From: Vulcanimicrobiota bacterium
GTDB taxonomy: Bacteria > Vulcanimicrobiota > Vulcanimicrobiia > Vulcanimicrobiales > Vulcanimicrobiaceae
Length of the DNA: 41,519 nucleotides
Direction: 5' to 3'
NCBI GenBank assembly: GCA_013044185.1
Contig: JABEUX010000124.1
Coordinates: 1 to 41,519, forward strand
Below, one piece after another: positions 23,002-31,771 of the stretch. The position numbers were made by a program, and so were the translations under genes. The notes beneath the pieces are model-generated. The model was given only the letters and a program-made list of their open reading frames with translations, searched no databases and was not told the DNA's origin. Numbering within the stretch: position 1 is the first letter of the stretch; each line of letters begins with the position of its first letter.

Positions 23002-23901
23002 GTGTCGAAGCAACGAATCGGCATCGTCGGGGCAGGGCGCATGGGCGCGAATATCGCGCTCCGCCTCCACGACCTCGGATATTCGATTCCCTCGGTCTAC
23101 GATATCGACGCAACGGTCGCCGAACGCCTAGCGGCGCAGGTAGGGGCCGTCGTTGCCGCACGCCCGGCCGAGCTGACTCCACTCTGCGATCTCGTCCTCA
23201 CCGTCGTCAGCGACGACGCGGCGATGCTCCACATCTTCGGCGAGGGTGCCGACTCGTTGCTTCGGGGCGCTCGCGGACGCACGTTCGTGAACTGCGCTAC
23301 CGTTGCGCCGGCGACCCATATCGAGGTCGAACGACGCGCGCGGGCGGCCGGTGCCGAGGCGCTCGAAGCGTGCATGGCGAGTTCGATCGTCCAGGCCCGC
23401 GAAGGAAGCCTCTATCTCATGATCGGCGGCGATCGCGCGCTCTTCGAACGCTGCGCGCCGTTCTTCCGCGATATCAGCTCCTCGCTCGTCTACGTCGGTG
23501 AAGCGGGGCGCGCCGCCGCACTCAAAGCGCTCGTGAACATGGTGATGAACGCCAATACTGCGGCGCTCGCCGAGGGGCTCGGGCTCGCCGATGCGCTCGG
23601 CCTCGACCTCAACCTCGTGCTCGACGTGTTCGCGCAGACCGGCGCCGAATCGCGCGTCCGAGCGACCGATGGGCTCGATATGCTCGCACGCGATCACGAC
23701 ACCTATTTCTCCGCCGAACATGCCGCCAAGGACTCGGGAATCGCCCTCGACCTCGCGCGCGAAGCTCGACTGCGTCTTCCGGTAGCCGAAGCAACGCTCC
23801 GACAGTACGAACGACTAAAACGTATCGGTCTAGGGGCGCTCGACAAATCGGCGATCTCCGAACTCACCTTTCGCTCGCGTCACGCCGGCGACGATGCATA
23901 A
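23002..23901 (+). CDS. NAD(P)-dependent beta-hydroxyacid dehydrogenase (3-hydroxyisobutyrate dehydrogenase family)
   Basis: 299 residues. Rossmann motif GIVGAGRMGANIA (7-19), then the substrate motif region around EACMASSIVQAREGSL (a variant of the usual DAPVSGG stretch), and the catalytic lysine in AAALKALVNMVMNAN. The family includes 3-hydroxyisobutyrate, tartronate-semialdehyde and succinic-semialdehyde reductases; the unusual substrate loop prevents a narrower call. Starts at GTG 23002, 16 bases after rpmB. Its stop overlaps the following hydrolase start by 8 bases, so the two probably act together or at least are co-expressed. Confidence 0.88.
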   Translation: MSKQRIGIVGAGRMGANIALRLHDLGYSIPSVYDIDATVAERLAAQVGAVVAARPAELTPLCDLVLTVVSDDAAMLHIFGEGADSLLRGARGRTFVNCATVAPATHIEVERRARAAGAEALEACMASSIVQAREGSLYLMIGGDRALFERCAPFFRDISSSLVYVGEAGRAAALKALVNMVMNANTAALAEGLGLADALGLDLNLVLDVFAQTGAESRVRATDGLDMLARDHDTYFSAEHAAKDSGIALDLAREARLRLPVAEATLRQYERLKRIGLGALDKSAISELTFRSRHAGDDA

Positions 23902-24688
23902 GGTCGCGCTCGACGACGGCCGCGAAACCACGCTCGAGCGTTGGGGAGAGAACGGACCGGCGATTCTCTGTATCCACGGAATGACCAGTTCGCGCCGCTC
24001 CTGGCAACGACTCGCCGAGCATCTCGCCTCGCGCTATCGCATCTACGCCTACGATCAACGCGGACACGGCGATTTCGCGAACTGTAGCGCCCCGATGACG
24101 CTCGCACGATGCACGGCCGATGCCGCCGCAGTCGCACGAACGATCGGAGAACCGATCGAACTCCTCGTCGGTCATTCATGGGGCGGCGCCGTCGCACTCG
24201 CTTCCGCCCAACAGATAGCCGCGCGCAACGTTCTCGCTATCGACCCGATGCTCGCGCAGTTGCCCTCACAGTGGTACGACGAATTCATCGACGACCTTAC
24301 GGTGCAGTTTTCGCAGCACGGTGAGGCGCGCGACCGTTCTATTCGCGAAGCCTATTCATCGTGGCATCCCGTCGACGTCGAAGGGAAAGTCCACGCGGTC
24401 TCCACGATGAGCGTCGCGCCGATTGCCGGGCTGCGCGACGCCAATCCCGCAAAAACGTGGAATCTCTGCGAACGCGCGCTCGCCTATCCGTTACCGCTGT
24501 TGCTCGCGCTTCCCGATCCGGAGGAGAGCATTATTCCTCCCGACTGTTACGATCGGCTGCTCCGCGAAGCGGCTCCCGAGACCGTCGTGGCGCGCATTCC
24601 CAACGGAGATCACAATCTTCACCGCACGGCATTCGAGCCATTCGTCGCCGCACTCGATGGTTGGCTGGAGATGCGCGGCCTACCGTAA
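23894..24688 (+). CDS. Alpha/beta hydrolase
   Basis: 264 residues, alpha/beta hydrolase fold with oxyanion motif HGMTSS (28-33), nucleophile elbow GHSWGG (Ser95), and a C-terminal histidine in GDHNLHR. The acid is probably an Asp in LALPDPEE. No signal peptide. Substrate unknown; esterase, lactonase or peptidase are possible. Its start overlaps the dehydrogenase stop and its end overlaps the convergent minus-strand hypothetical gene by 9 bases. Confidence 0.85.
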   Translation: MHKVALDDGRETTLERWGENGPAILCIHGMTSSRRSWQRLAEHLASRYRIYAYDQRGHGDFANCSAPMTLARCTADAAAVARTIGEPIELLVGHSWGGAVALASAQQIAARNVLAIDPMLAQLPSQWYDEFIDDLTVQFSQHGEARDRSIREAYSSWHPVDVEGKVHAVSTMSVAPIAGLRDANPAKTWNLCERALAYPLPLLLALPDPEESIIPPDCYDRLLREAAPETVVARIPNGDHNLHRTAFEPFVAALDGWLEMRGLP

Positions 24689-25102
24689 GACCGTATCGAG
24701 CGCGCTCACGGCGCGCCCGATATGGTGCGGCTCGAGCGTTACCAGGTATTCCACGCGCACGTGCGCTCGCTCGACATCGCGCAACATCACGCCCAATAGC
24801 ACGGGGCCGCGCCGACTCGGCGCAAACGTTAATTCGCAGAGTCCGTCGGCGAGTTTAACGACGTCGCGCGGCCCGTTTCCACCGGAGATACGATCGAGAT
24901 AGGCGCGCAAAATCTCGAATTCGCGCACGCGCACCGCGAGATTGAAGAGACTCTCGACGGGCGGCGCGTAAAGGCGCGCCGCGATCTCCAGTAAATCGAG
25001 CCCGTCGGGTTCGGCGACGTCGGGATAGCGATAACCGAGAATCTCGATATCGAGCGCGGCACCGTTCGCGCGCTCCCCAAGCGGGATGCTGCCCGGATTC
25101 AT
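24680..25102 (-). CDS. Hypothetical protein, WapI-like beta-rich
   Basis: 140 residues. The pattern LDIEILGYRYPDV, then LEIAARLYAP, then FNLAVRVREFEILRAYLDRI recalls small beta-sandwich proteins annotated as WapI-family or immunity-like (two short beta-strand blocks followed by an amphipathic helix around residues 60-71), but I could not confirm the match. No signal peptide or membrane span. It is the last gene of the yebC-rpe-thiL-pdxK operon, coupled to the kinase by ATGA, and its 3' end overlaps the hydrolase gene on the other strand. Confidence 0.55.
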   Translation of the reverse strand: MNPGSIPLGERANGAALDIEILGYRYPDVAEPDGLDLLEIAARLYAPPVESLFNLAVRVREFEILRAYLDRISGGNGPRDVVKLADGLCELTFAPSRRGPVLLGVMLRDVERAHVRVEYLVTLEPHHIGRAVSALDTVLR

Positions 25103-26058
25103 CCGTAGAGTATTTTATGCTTCGGCGGCGCAAACTTTAGGCGCGGTGCATCGAGCGCCGTCGCTTTCATAAGTTCGCTTTTCACGTTCGAGCGTTCGCA
25201 GAAACCCATCGTGCGTTGATCGTCGAGTTGGTAGCCGCTCGGGTTCCATTTGTCGAGCGCCGCGACCGGATCGACCGTAGCGCCACCGTACGGCGAGGTG
25301 TTTGCTACGGCACGCGCGGAGAGCGTCGTCGCCAGCAAGGTTGCGGCGAACGGCGACGCGCCTAAGGCGACGAAACAGGCCATCGCCGCGGCAAAAACGT
25401 CGCCGGCCCCGTGCGCTGGATATGCCGGGTAGTATGGGGCCGAAATTCGCGCGTAGTTATACCCGTTGGTGAAGAGCAATCGGCTACGATGTTTCTCGGC
25501 ATCGCGTTCGTACGAGGTAACCACGATGCCCTTCGGTCCGAGATCGAAGAGGGCGTTGAGAAACCCGAACTCCGTTAACGTATCGCCCACGCCGCCGCTG
25601 AGGACGTCGGCTTCGAAACGATTGGGCGTGACAATTTGCGCGACCGGGAGCAGCATCTCGATAATCGCCCGTGCCGTCTCCTCGCTGACGTACAGCCCCT
25701 TTTTGCCGTCGCCGATGACCGGGTCGAGGACCACGATGCCGGAGAAATCGCGCAGCGCCTGCGCGACGATATCGACGTAGATCGCTTTCGGCAGAAAGCC
25801 GACGAGAATGACGCGCGGTTCCTGCTCGACGAGAAAACGAACGTCGCGCCTGAAATTTGTCGGATCGGCGTAATGCGTCGTTCGCCCGGAGAACCCACCG
25901 TGAGCGCTAGCGAACATCGACCCGGCGTGGACGACGCGAAGGCCGAGGCCATGCGCGACGGCGGCGAATGCCTGGTTGCCGATAAAGCCCATGCCGACGC
26001 TATTTTGAATGCTTCCGATGAGCGGGTACGAAAGAACTTCCTCGCGGCCGCCGTTCAT
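25099..26058 (-). CDS. Pyridoxal kinase-like (ribokinase superfamily)
   Basis: 319 residues. Ribokinase-fold features: GSIQNSVGMGFIGN (15-28), the DPVIGDGKKGLYV stretch (about 112-124), VTPNRFEADVLSGG (143-156) and the C-terminal GAGDVF anion-hole motif. This set resembles PdxK/PdxY, which phosphorylate pyridoxal and pyridoxine. ThiD is an alternative because thiL is directly upstream (ATGA coupling), but the opening lacks the ThiD SGGAGIQAD signature. No symbol assigned because substrate is uncertain. Confidence 0.75.
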   Translation of the reverse strand: MNGGREEVLSYPLIGSIQNSVGMGFIGNQAFAAVAHGLGLRVVHAGSMFASAHGGFSGRTTHYADPTNFRRDVRFLVEQEPRVILVGFLPKAIYVDIVAQALRDFSGIVVLDPVIGDGKKGLYVSEETARAIIEMLLPVAQIVTPNRFEADVLSGGVGDTLTEFGFLNALFDLGPKGIVVTSYERDAEKHRSRLLFTNGYNYARISAPYYPAYPAHGAGDVFAAAMACFVALGASPFAATLLATTLSARAVANTSPYGGATVDPVAALDKWNPSGYQLDDQRTMGFCERSNVKSELMKATALDAPRLKFAPPKHKILYG

Positions 26059-27056
26059 TGCATCTCCCCTACTTCAAAGTGGTCCCAACCATACCGATCG
26101 ACCGGAGTCGCGCTTCCGCTTCTCCACCAGCGGACTCCCGCCTGCGCATCGCAACGACCGACCGCAATCAACTCCCTTCCGAAACGTTTATGAAAGCGCG
26201 CTTGCAGATGCGCGAAGGCGGGCGTTGCGATCGCCACGATGAGTTCGTAATCCTCTCCGCCGGCGAGCGCGAGCTCCTCGGCGTCCTCGCCGGTCGCTCG
26301 CGCCAACGCCGCAATCTCCGGCGCGATCGGAATATGCTCGAGAAGGATGCCGACCCCCGAGGCAGCGGCGATCCGTGCGCAATCTCGGCCGAGCCCATCG
26401 GAGCAATCGAGCATCGCGCGGACGTGCGAACTTCCGGCGAGCCATCGCCCCTCCGGTACGCGAGCCCGCGCAAGCTCGTAGGCGTCGATCGCGCTCCGAC
26501 GAAGCGATTCAGCGAGCAGGCTCGGGTCGTCGAGCGCTCGTAGGCCGGCCGCACTCGCCCCGAGGGGCCCGGTAACCGCTATCGTATCTCCGATCTGCGC
26601 CCCATCTCGGCGTTTAACGTGCGATGCTCGCACCTCACCGACGACGGTCACCGCGAGCGAGAGAACCGGCGACGCCGTGCAATCACCGCCGGCGACCGCG
26701 ATATGAAGTTCGCGCGCAACGCGTGCGATGCCGCGGTAGAGCGAGCGAATTTCGTCGAGCGAAATATCGCTCGGAACGCCGAGCGCGATGGTGGCGAGGC
26801 GCGGGCGAGCTCCCATCGCCGCGAGATCGCTGAGGCTCGCGGCGATCGCGCGCGCACCGATTCGATCGAGCGCGGTGCTTCCCCGTCGAAAGTGGACGCC
26901 GTCGACGAAAGCGTCGGTACTGATCGCACTGCGATCGCTCCGCGACGGTTGCCAGAGCGCGGCGTCATCGCCGATGCCCAACTCGATGCGCGGCCTGCCG
27001 GCCTCGCCGAGCTCTTCGCGAATCGCCGCGATCGTTGCGTTCTCGGAGAGCGCCAT
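26055..27056 (-). CDS. thiL: Thiamine-monophosphate kinase
   Basis: 333 residues, typical. ThiL/PurM-fold motifs: GIGDDAAL (27-34), STDAFVDGVHFRR (46-58), SDLAAMGARPR (76-86), GGDCTAS and SDGLGRD. It phosphorylates thiamine phosphate to thiamine diphosphate. No other thiamine synthesis gene is in the window. Four bases downstream of rpe and ATGA-coupled to the pyridoxal kinase-like gene, so cofactor activation is grouped here. Confidence 0.94.
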   Translation of the reverse strand: MALSENATIAAIREELGEAGRPRIELGIGDDAALWQPSRSDRSAISTDAFVDGVHFRRGSTALDRIGARAIAASLSDLAAMGARPRLATIALGVPSDISLDEIRSLYRGIARVARELHIAVAGGDCTASPVLSLAVTVVGEVRASHVKRRDGAQIGDTIAVTGPLGASAAGLRALDDPSLLAESLRRSAIDAYELARARVPEGRWLAGSSHVRAMLDCSDGLGRDCARIAAASGVGILLEHIPIAPEIAALARATGEDAEELALAGGEDYELIVAIATPAFAHLQARFHKRFGRELIAVGRCDAQAGVRWWRSGSATPVDRYGWDHFEVGEMQ

Positions 27057-27059
27057 ACC

Positions 27060-27713
27060 TTAGGTTGCGAGCAACGCGCGCAGCGAACGCAACTGCACCG
27101 CCGGGTCTGCGGCGTCGAAGACCGCCGATCCCATGACCGCAATATCGGCCCCGGCCTCCGCGACGAGCGGAAGGGTCCGCGCGTTGATTCCGCCATCTAC
27201 TTCGATTTCGCAGCGAGGGTTGCGCTCGTTCACCAAGACGCGTGCTTCGCGAAGTTTCGTCAACGATCGCTCTAAAAAGCTCTGTCCGCCGAAACCGGGA
27301 TTGACGCTCATGACGAGCAGCAGATCGCAATCTTCCACGATATCGGCGATGGCGGCGACGGGCGTCTGAGGGTCGATCGCAATCCCCGCTTTCACGCCGA
27401 GGCTACGAAGGTGGGCGAGCAACCGTTGCGCGTGCGGCGTTGCTTCGAGATGGAACGTAACGATATCGGCTCCCGCGGCCACGAAGGCTTCGACGTAGCG
27501 CTCCGGTTCGACGATCATCAAGTGTGCGTCGAACGGCACCCGCGTCAAGGGCCGCAGATCTCCGATGATCTTCGGCCCCCAGGTGATATTCGGGACGAAG
27601 CGACCGTCCATCACATCGAGGTGCAAGTAATCCGCTCCCGCATCGACCACGGCGGCGATCTCTTCGCCGATCCGTGCAAAATTTGCCGAGAGCAGCGACG
27701 GAGCGAGCTTCAT
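27060..27713 (-). CDS. rpe: Ribulose-phosphate 3-epimerase
   Basis: 217 residues, normal. TIM-barrel motifs LAPSLLSANFA (3-13), HLDVMDGRFVPN (32-43), FDAHLMI (61-67), MSVNPGFGGQ (134-143) and EVDGGIN (169-175) are all present, including the metal-binding His and Asp pairs. It interconverts ribulose 5-phosphate and xylulose 5-phosphate in the pentose phosphate or Calvin pathways. Overlaps the yebC stop by four bases (ATGA). Confidence 0.97.
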   Translation of the reverse strand: MKLAPSLLSANFARIGEEIAAVVDAGADYLHLDVMDGRFVPNITWGPKIIGDLRPLTRVPFDAHLMIVEPERYVEAFVAAGADIVTFHLEATPHAQRLLAHLRSLGVKAGIAIDPQTPVAAIADIVEDCDLLLVMSVNPGFGGQSFLERSLTKLREARVLVNERNPRCEIEVDGGINARTLPLVAEAGADIAVMGSAVFDAADPAVQLRSLRALLAT

Positions 27714-28462
27714 CCGACCGCCAGCGCCTCTAACGCCGCCTCGCTTGCATCGAGGTTGATAAAGACGCGCACGATGTCGGAGTGTTCTTCGAGTGCATCG
27801 TAAAACGCTAGTGCCTCGCCGAGCCGCTCTCCCTCTAAAGCGATCGGCGTCTTCGCGCGGACGCCGAGATAGGCATCGCGCACGGTAAAACCCGCGGCGC
27901 TCAGCGCCTCTCGGACGCTGCGCAGCGCCTCGATCGCGCAGTACATTGTGGCGCTGGGCTCGCCGAATTCGATATCGACGACCCCGTCGACCAACGCTCG
28001 TTCGAGAAAGGCGTCCTCATCGTAGCCGGTCGCGTCGACTTCGAGGATTCCGAGGTGGTCGAACATCCAGCCAACGCTGCCCGTCTCACCGAGCGCGCCT
28101 TTGTGCTTCTGGAAGAGAAAGCGCAGTTCGCCGGCAGTGCGATTACGGTTATCGGTCGCCGCATCGGCGACGACGGCGAGCCCGTGGGGGCCATAGCCTT
28201 CGTAGCGAATCTCCTCGATCTCGCGTTCGTTCCCCGAACCACCTCCGCGAGCGATCGCGCGAGCGACATTTTCGCGCGGCATGTTGTTCGCACGAGCTTT
28301 CTCAACGGCCATTTTGAGGCGATAGTTCGCCTCGGGGTCGGGCGAGCCGCCACGAACGGCAAGGATAATCTCCTTGCTGAGTTTGGTAAAAAGGGCGCCG
28401 CGCTGCGCATCGACCTTGCCTTTGCGCAGGCGGATATTGTGCCATTTGCTATGACCGGACAT
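27710..28462 (-). CDS. yebC: YebC/TACO1-family protein
   Basis: 250 residues, full length. MSGHSKWHNIRLRKG at the N terminus is diagnostic, as are NMPRENVARAI and the acidic EEIRYEGYGP motif. YebC/TACO1 proteins help translation, often of proline-rich or difficult peptides, and some have been described as transcriptional regulators. Commonly neighbours ruvC; here it heads rpe-thiL instead. It begins 30 bases downstream of the PMT gene, so it may be read through from the carotenoid side. Confidence 0.95.
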   Translation of the reverse strand: MSGHSKWHNIRLRKGKVDAQRGALFTKLSKEIILAVRGGSPDPEANYRLKMAVEKARANNMPRENVARAIARGGGSGNEREIEEIRYEGYGPHGLAVVADAATDNRNRTAGELRFLFQKHKGALGETGSVGWMFDHLGILEVDATGYDEDAFLERALVDGVVDIEFGEPSATMYCAIEALRSVREALSAAGFTVRDAYLGVRAKTPIALEGERLGEALAFYDALEEHSDIVRVFINLDASEAALEALAVG

Positions 28463-28492
28463 ACCCCGGGGGATTCGCCCTCGCCCCGCCCG

Positions 28493-31400
28493 CTACCCCG
28501 GCCCGATGATCCATTTCGAGAACCACATGCGCTGGTGCCATGCGTTCCAGGTAATCGGCGTCGCCGAGAGGATCGGGAAGAAATAGATGAACCCGACGAT
28601 CACGAGCAAGACGTAGGTACCGACCAGCCCTCGTGCCAGCATCTTCTTCGTCTCCTCCTGTCGGTCGCCCCATTGCCAGAGTCGTTGAAGGACGATGGCG
28701 TTACAGATACAGACGAGCGGAATATCGACGTAGTAGTGGTACTCGAACGCGATGCGCGGCGAGAGCGACCACGGCAACCACTGCAGGAGGTAGTCGAGCA
28801 CCAATAAGGCGTAGCCCTTATGCCGCTCTCGCCAGGCGAGCACGCCGACGATCGGTATCGCGAGCAAGCCGAACCAGAGAATGAACGGGTTGGGCATCGA
28901 GGTGATCTCACGCACGCAGCATCCATTTGGATCGGTTGGATTTTGCCGCAAATCCTTATAGTAATAGGCGACCGGCACCATATCGAGAGGCCATTCCCAA
29001 AACTTCGACGAGTAGGGATGCGTCGCTTTGAGATGGTCGTGGTATTCGAACATCGTGTATTGCCGATAGACGACGTCGTTGAAATTGTGTATCTCGTTGA
29101 CCGACTTCGCATTGCGCGCGATATCGGGCACCCACGCCAACATATAGACCGTCATACTAATGAACACGATCGAGAGCAGCGCGACGTCAAGCCGGAAGCC
29201 GCGCGGGTTTCCCCAGAGCGCGATTTTGTTCTTCCAGAAGCGCTGCGAGGCAATGACGATCAGTACCAGCCAACTGACGCCGAAGCCCATCACGCCGTAC
29301 CACTTACTGGCGATGAGGCAGCCTAAGGCGACGGTAAAGGCAATCAACCACCACCCGGCGCTCCGCCCGTCCTCGCGCTCGCCAGCATCGCTTTCAATGC
29401 GATTATCCGTATAGGTTACGGCACCATCGGGCGTTGCGTACCGCACGCTACCGTCGCGTCGATACTCGAATTCGACCTCGGGATCGATTTGCGCGACCAA
29501 GTTTCCATTGCGAACCGTCGTTTGCGAACCACGGACGGGCGTTTTCTTGCCCGGTTCGATGCGACCGCCATCGAACGTCTCGACGCGAATGCCCTCGGCG
29601 CCGACGAACGCGACCGAACCGTCGGGGAAGCTCCGTTCGCGTCGTCCGTCGCCGAAAATCCGCGGTAGGACGATGAGCCTCCCGATAAGATAGAGCCCAA
29701 TAGCGACGTAGAGAGCGATGAGCACATCGGCGATTATCGTCACCGTCGGGTTTGCCAGCGGGTTGAGCTTGGTGAAGATCGCTCCGTAGAACAATCCAAA
29801 GATCGACCCGATGCCGAGAGAGATCGCGACCGAGACCACGTAGGCCCACCACGGCAGATCGACGTGTTGCCGTTCGTTCACCTGCGAGGCGATCCAGAAG
29901 CGATAGAATGCATAGACGGCGGCGACCGAAAAAACGATAACGATCCCTTCGGGCGTTGCTATACGCGACTGCACGTAATGCATGCCGTCGAAGAGAAAGA
30001 GCGTCGTGGCGATCGTTGCAAAGAGCGTCGAGCGGGTTACGCGTCGAGCGAAAGCGTAAACGATCGGAATTACGAGCGCTCCGAAGAGCACGTCGACGAA
30101 GCGCCATCCATGCGCGTTATCTCCCCGCGGCAAACCGCCGAAGAGCCAGGTCGAAGCCGTGATGAGCAACTTCGTTAACGGCGGATGCGTGTTTTCGTAG
30201 ATACGAACGTTGCGTAGATACTCTTCTGCGGCTCGCGCGAAGTAAATTTCGTCGAAAATTTTCCCGCCGGGCTTCCAATAATTTACGAACGAGAGCACGA
30301 AACTCGCTACGGTCAGCGCAGCCGAAATCAGGTAATCGAGCGGCCATGCGAGCGCGGCCAACCCATTGCGCGGCGTAAACCAACGGCGGGCGCCCTGGCC
30401 AAACCACGATTTGATCGCTTCTACCGACGGGTCGACATCGCGCTTGCCGGGCTCGCTCTCACCCGAGATCGATAGGAAGCCGTAACTCAGTGCGAAAAAT
30501 GCGAGTACCGCAATCAGCGAGAGCGGGTGCGTTACCGTAGGCCAAAGATTCGTCGCGTTGACACCGGGGGTGTGATTGGTCACGACGTTCAGATAGGCGT
30601 AGGCGTACTTTAAATTGACGAAAAGAACGATCGAGAGAACGATCGCGCCCCAGAGGTACCGTCGCGCAACTCCAAGTGCCGCTATACAAAAGAGCACGCC
30701 GTCGAAACTGTAGCGTTCGTGCATGCGGGTCGCAAGCATGTAGAACGCCAGCAACGCGATCGCCGAGGCTTCGAGCAGTGCGCCCTCGCTGCGCTCCTGT
30801 AAATAGCGCCAGGTCGCCAATGCGGTCGCGGCGGTAACGAGTCCAATCCCCCAGAATGCCTGCGGAATAGCGAAGATCGTCGCGGAGTCCGATTGCCAGA
30901 ACGGAGCGGTGATCGTCCAAAGATTCATCGCATTTGCGGAGTTGACGGGATAGACGCTCGCACCGAACTGATAGCGTTCGTAGAGCCATCCGAGCACCGC
31001 AAACGGATCGAACGAGGGGTGGAAAGGCAGAGCGACGAGCCATGCGAGCCCGAAGGCCGCGAGAATACCGGCTCCCGCCGCTCGGAGGCTCGCGATGCGC
31101 CAGCGCGTTCCAACGAACGCGTAGGCGAGCAGGAGCGGGGCGAGCACCGCGGCTTGAGGCTTGATCAGCAGCGAGTACGAAAATGCCGTCCATGCGAGCA
31201 GCGACCAGCGCATCGTGCCGCTCTCGTCGTCGCCGCTACGCAGAAGCGCGTAGACCGCGAGCAGGGCAAAGAGCCCCGCGACGGCATCGACTTGCCCCCA
31301 GATCGCCGAGATAAAGATCGTCGCCGGATTGAGGACGTAGAGTGCCGCAGCGAGCAACCCAAGAGCCTTCCCACCGAGCCGCGTGACGATGGCGTAGAGC

Positions 31401-31753
31401 AGCGCGCCTATTGCGAGATCGGCAAGAATGCCCGGTACCTTGACGAGCATATCGAGGATCGCGTAGTGCGCGTCGTGGGCGGCGAAGAGATGTGCCCAAA
31501 GGACGCCGATCGATCGCAAGATATAGAAATACCCAGGGGGATAATCGGCGAAGCCCGCACTTCCATAAAACTGCGAGAGCGGATGCGTCGCCAACGTGAT
31601 TGCCCACGATGCGAACGCCGCAATATCGTTCGAGAAGCCGATCTCTCGAATGAAGAGGAGTCGGATGAGCAGTCCGAGAGCGAGGATGAGGTAGAGCAAC
31701 GGCCGAGCGATTGCCTCGACGCGATCGCGGAGCGATGAAGGACGGGTAATCAC
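28493..31753 (-). CDS. Double GT-C glycosyltransferase with C-terminal PMT module
   Basis: 1086 residues with about 20 or more hydrophobic spans. The C-terminal half (about 450-1086) is a protein O-mannosyltransferase (PMT): the acidic pair Asp501-Glu502 in FDEIYFAR, HPPLTK near 523-528, and the C-terminal PMT four-TM region with FWEWPLD and FEYHYYVD. The N-terminal half (1-440) looks like a second GT-C enzyme (SNDIAAFASW, DYPPGY, NPATIFISAIWGQ). Between membrane spans of the PMT part lies a soluble, beta-rich insert (about 692-795) of turn-rich residues. Polyprenyl-phosphate sugar donors are expected. GTG start with AGGAAAGGA upstream. Fused or duplicated GT-C architecture is unusual; direction and neighbours link it to polyprenyl metabolism. 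Confidence 0.85.
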   Translation of the reverse strand: MITRPSSLRDRVEAIARPLLYLILALGLLIRLLFIREIGFSNDIAAFASWAITLATHPLSQFYGSAGFADYPPGYFYILRSIGVLWAHLFAAHDAHYAILDMLVKVPGILADLAIGALLYAIVTRLGGKALGLLAAALYVLNPATIFISAIWGQVDAVAGLFALLAVYALLRSGDDESGTMRWSLLAWTAFSYSLLIKPQAAVLAPLLLAYAFVGTRWRIASLRAAGAGILAAFGLAWLVALPFHPSFDPFAVLGWLYERYQFGASVYPVNSANAMNLWTITAPFWQSDSATIFAIPQAFWGIGLVTAATALATWRYLQERSEGALLEASAIALLAFYMLATRMHERYSFDGVLFCIAALGVARRYLWGAIVLSIVLFVNLKYAYAYLNVVTNHTPGVNATNLWPTVTHPLSLIAVLAFFALSYGFLSISGESEPGKRDVDPSVEAIKSWFGQGARRWFTPRNGLAALAWPLDYLISAALTVASFVLSFVNYWKPGGKIFDEIYFARAAEEYLRNVRIYENTHPPLTKLLITASTWLFGGLPRGDNAHGWRFVDVLFGALVIPIVYAFARRVTRSTLFATIATTLFLFDGMHYVQSRIATPEGIVIVFSVAAVYAFYRFWIASQVNERQHVDLPWWAYVVSVAISLGIGSIFGLFYGAIFTKLNPLANPTVTIIADVLIALYVAIGLYLIGRLIVLPRIFGDGRRERSFPDGSVAFVGAEGIRVETFDGGRIEPGKKTPVRGSQTTVRNGNLVAQIDPEVEFEYRRDGSVRYATPDGAVTYTDNRIESDAGEREDGRSAGWWLIAFTVALGCLIASKWYGVMGFGVSWLVLIVIASQRFWKNKIALWGNPRGFRLDVALLSIVFISMTVYMLAWVPDIARNAKSVNEIHNFNDVVYRQYTMFEYHDHLKATHPYSSKFWEWPLDMVPVAYYYKDLRQNPTDPNGCCVREITSMPNPFILWFGLLAIPIVGVLAWRERHKGYALLVLDYLLQWLPWSLSPRIAFEYHYYVDIPLVCICNAIVLQRLWQWGDRQEETKKMLARGLVGTYVLLVIVGFIYFFPILSATPITWNAWHQRMWFSKWIIGPG

Positions 31754-31771
31754 GCGGTCGATGATCCTTTC

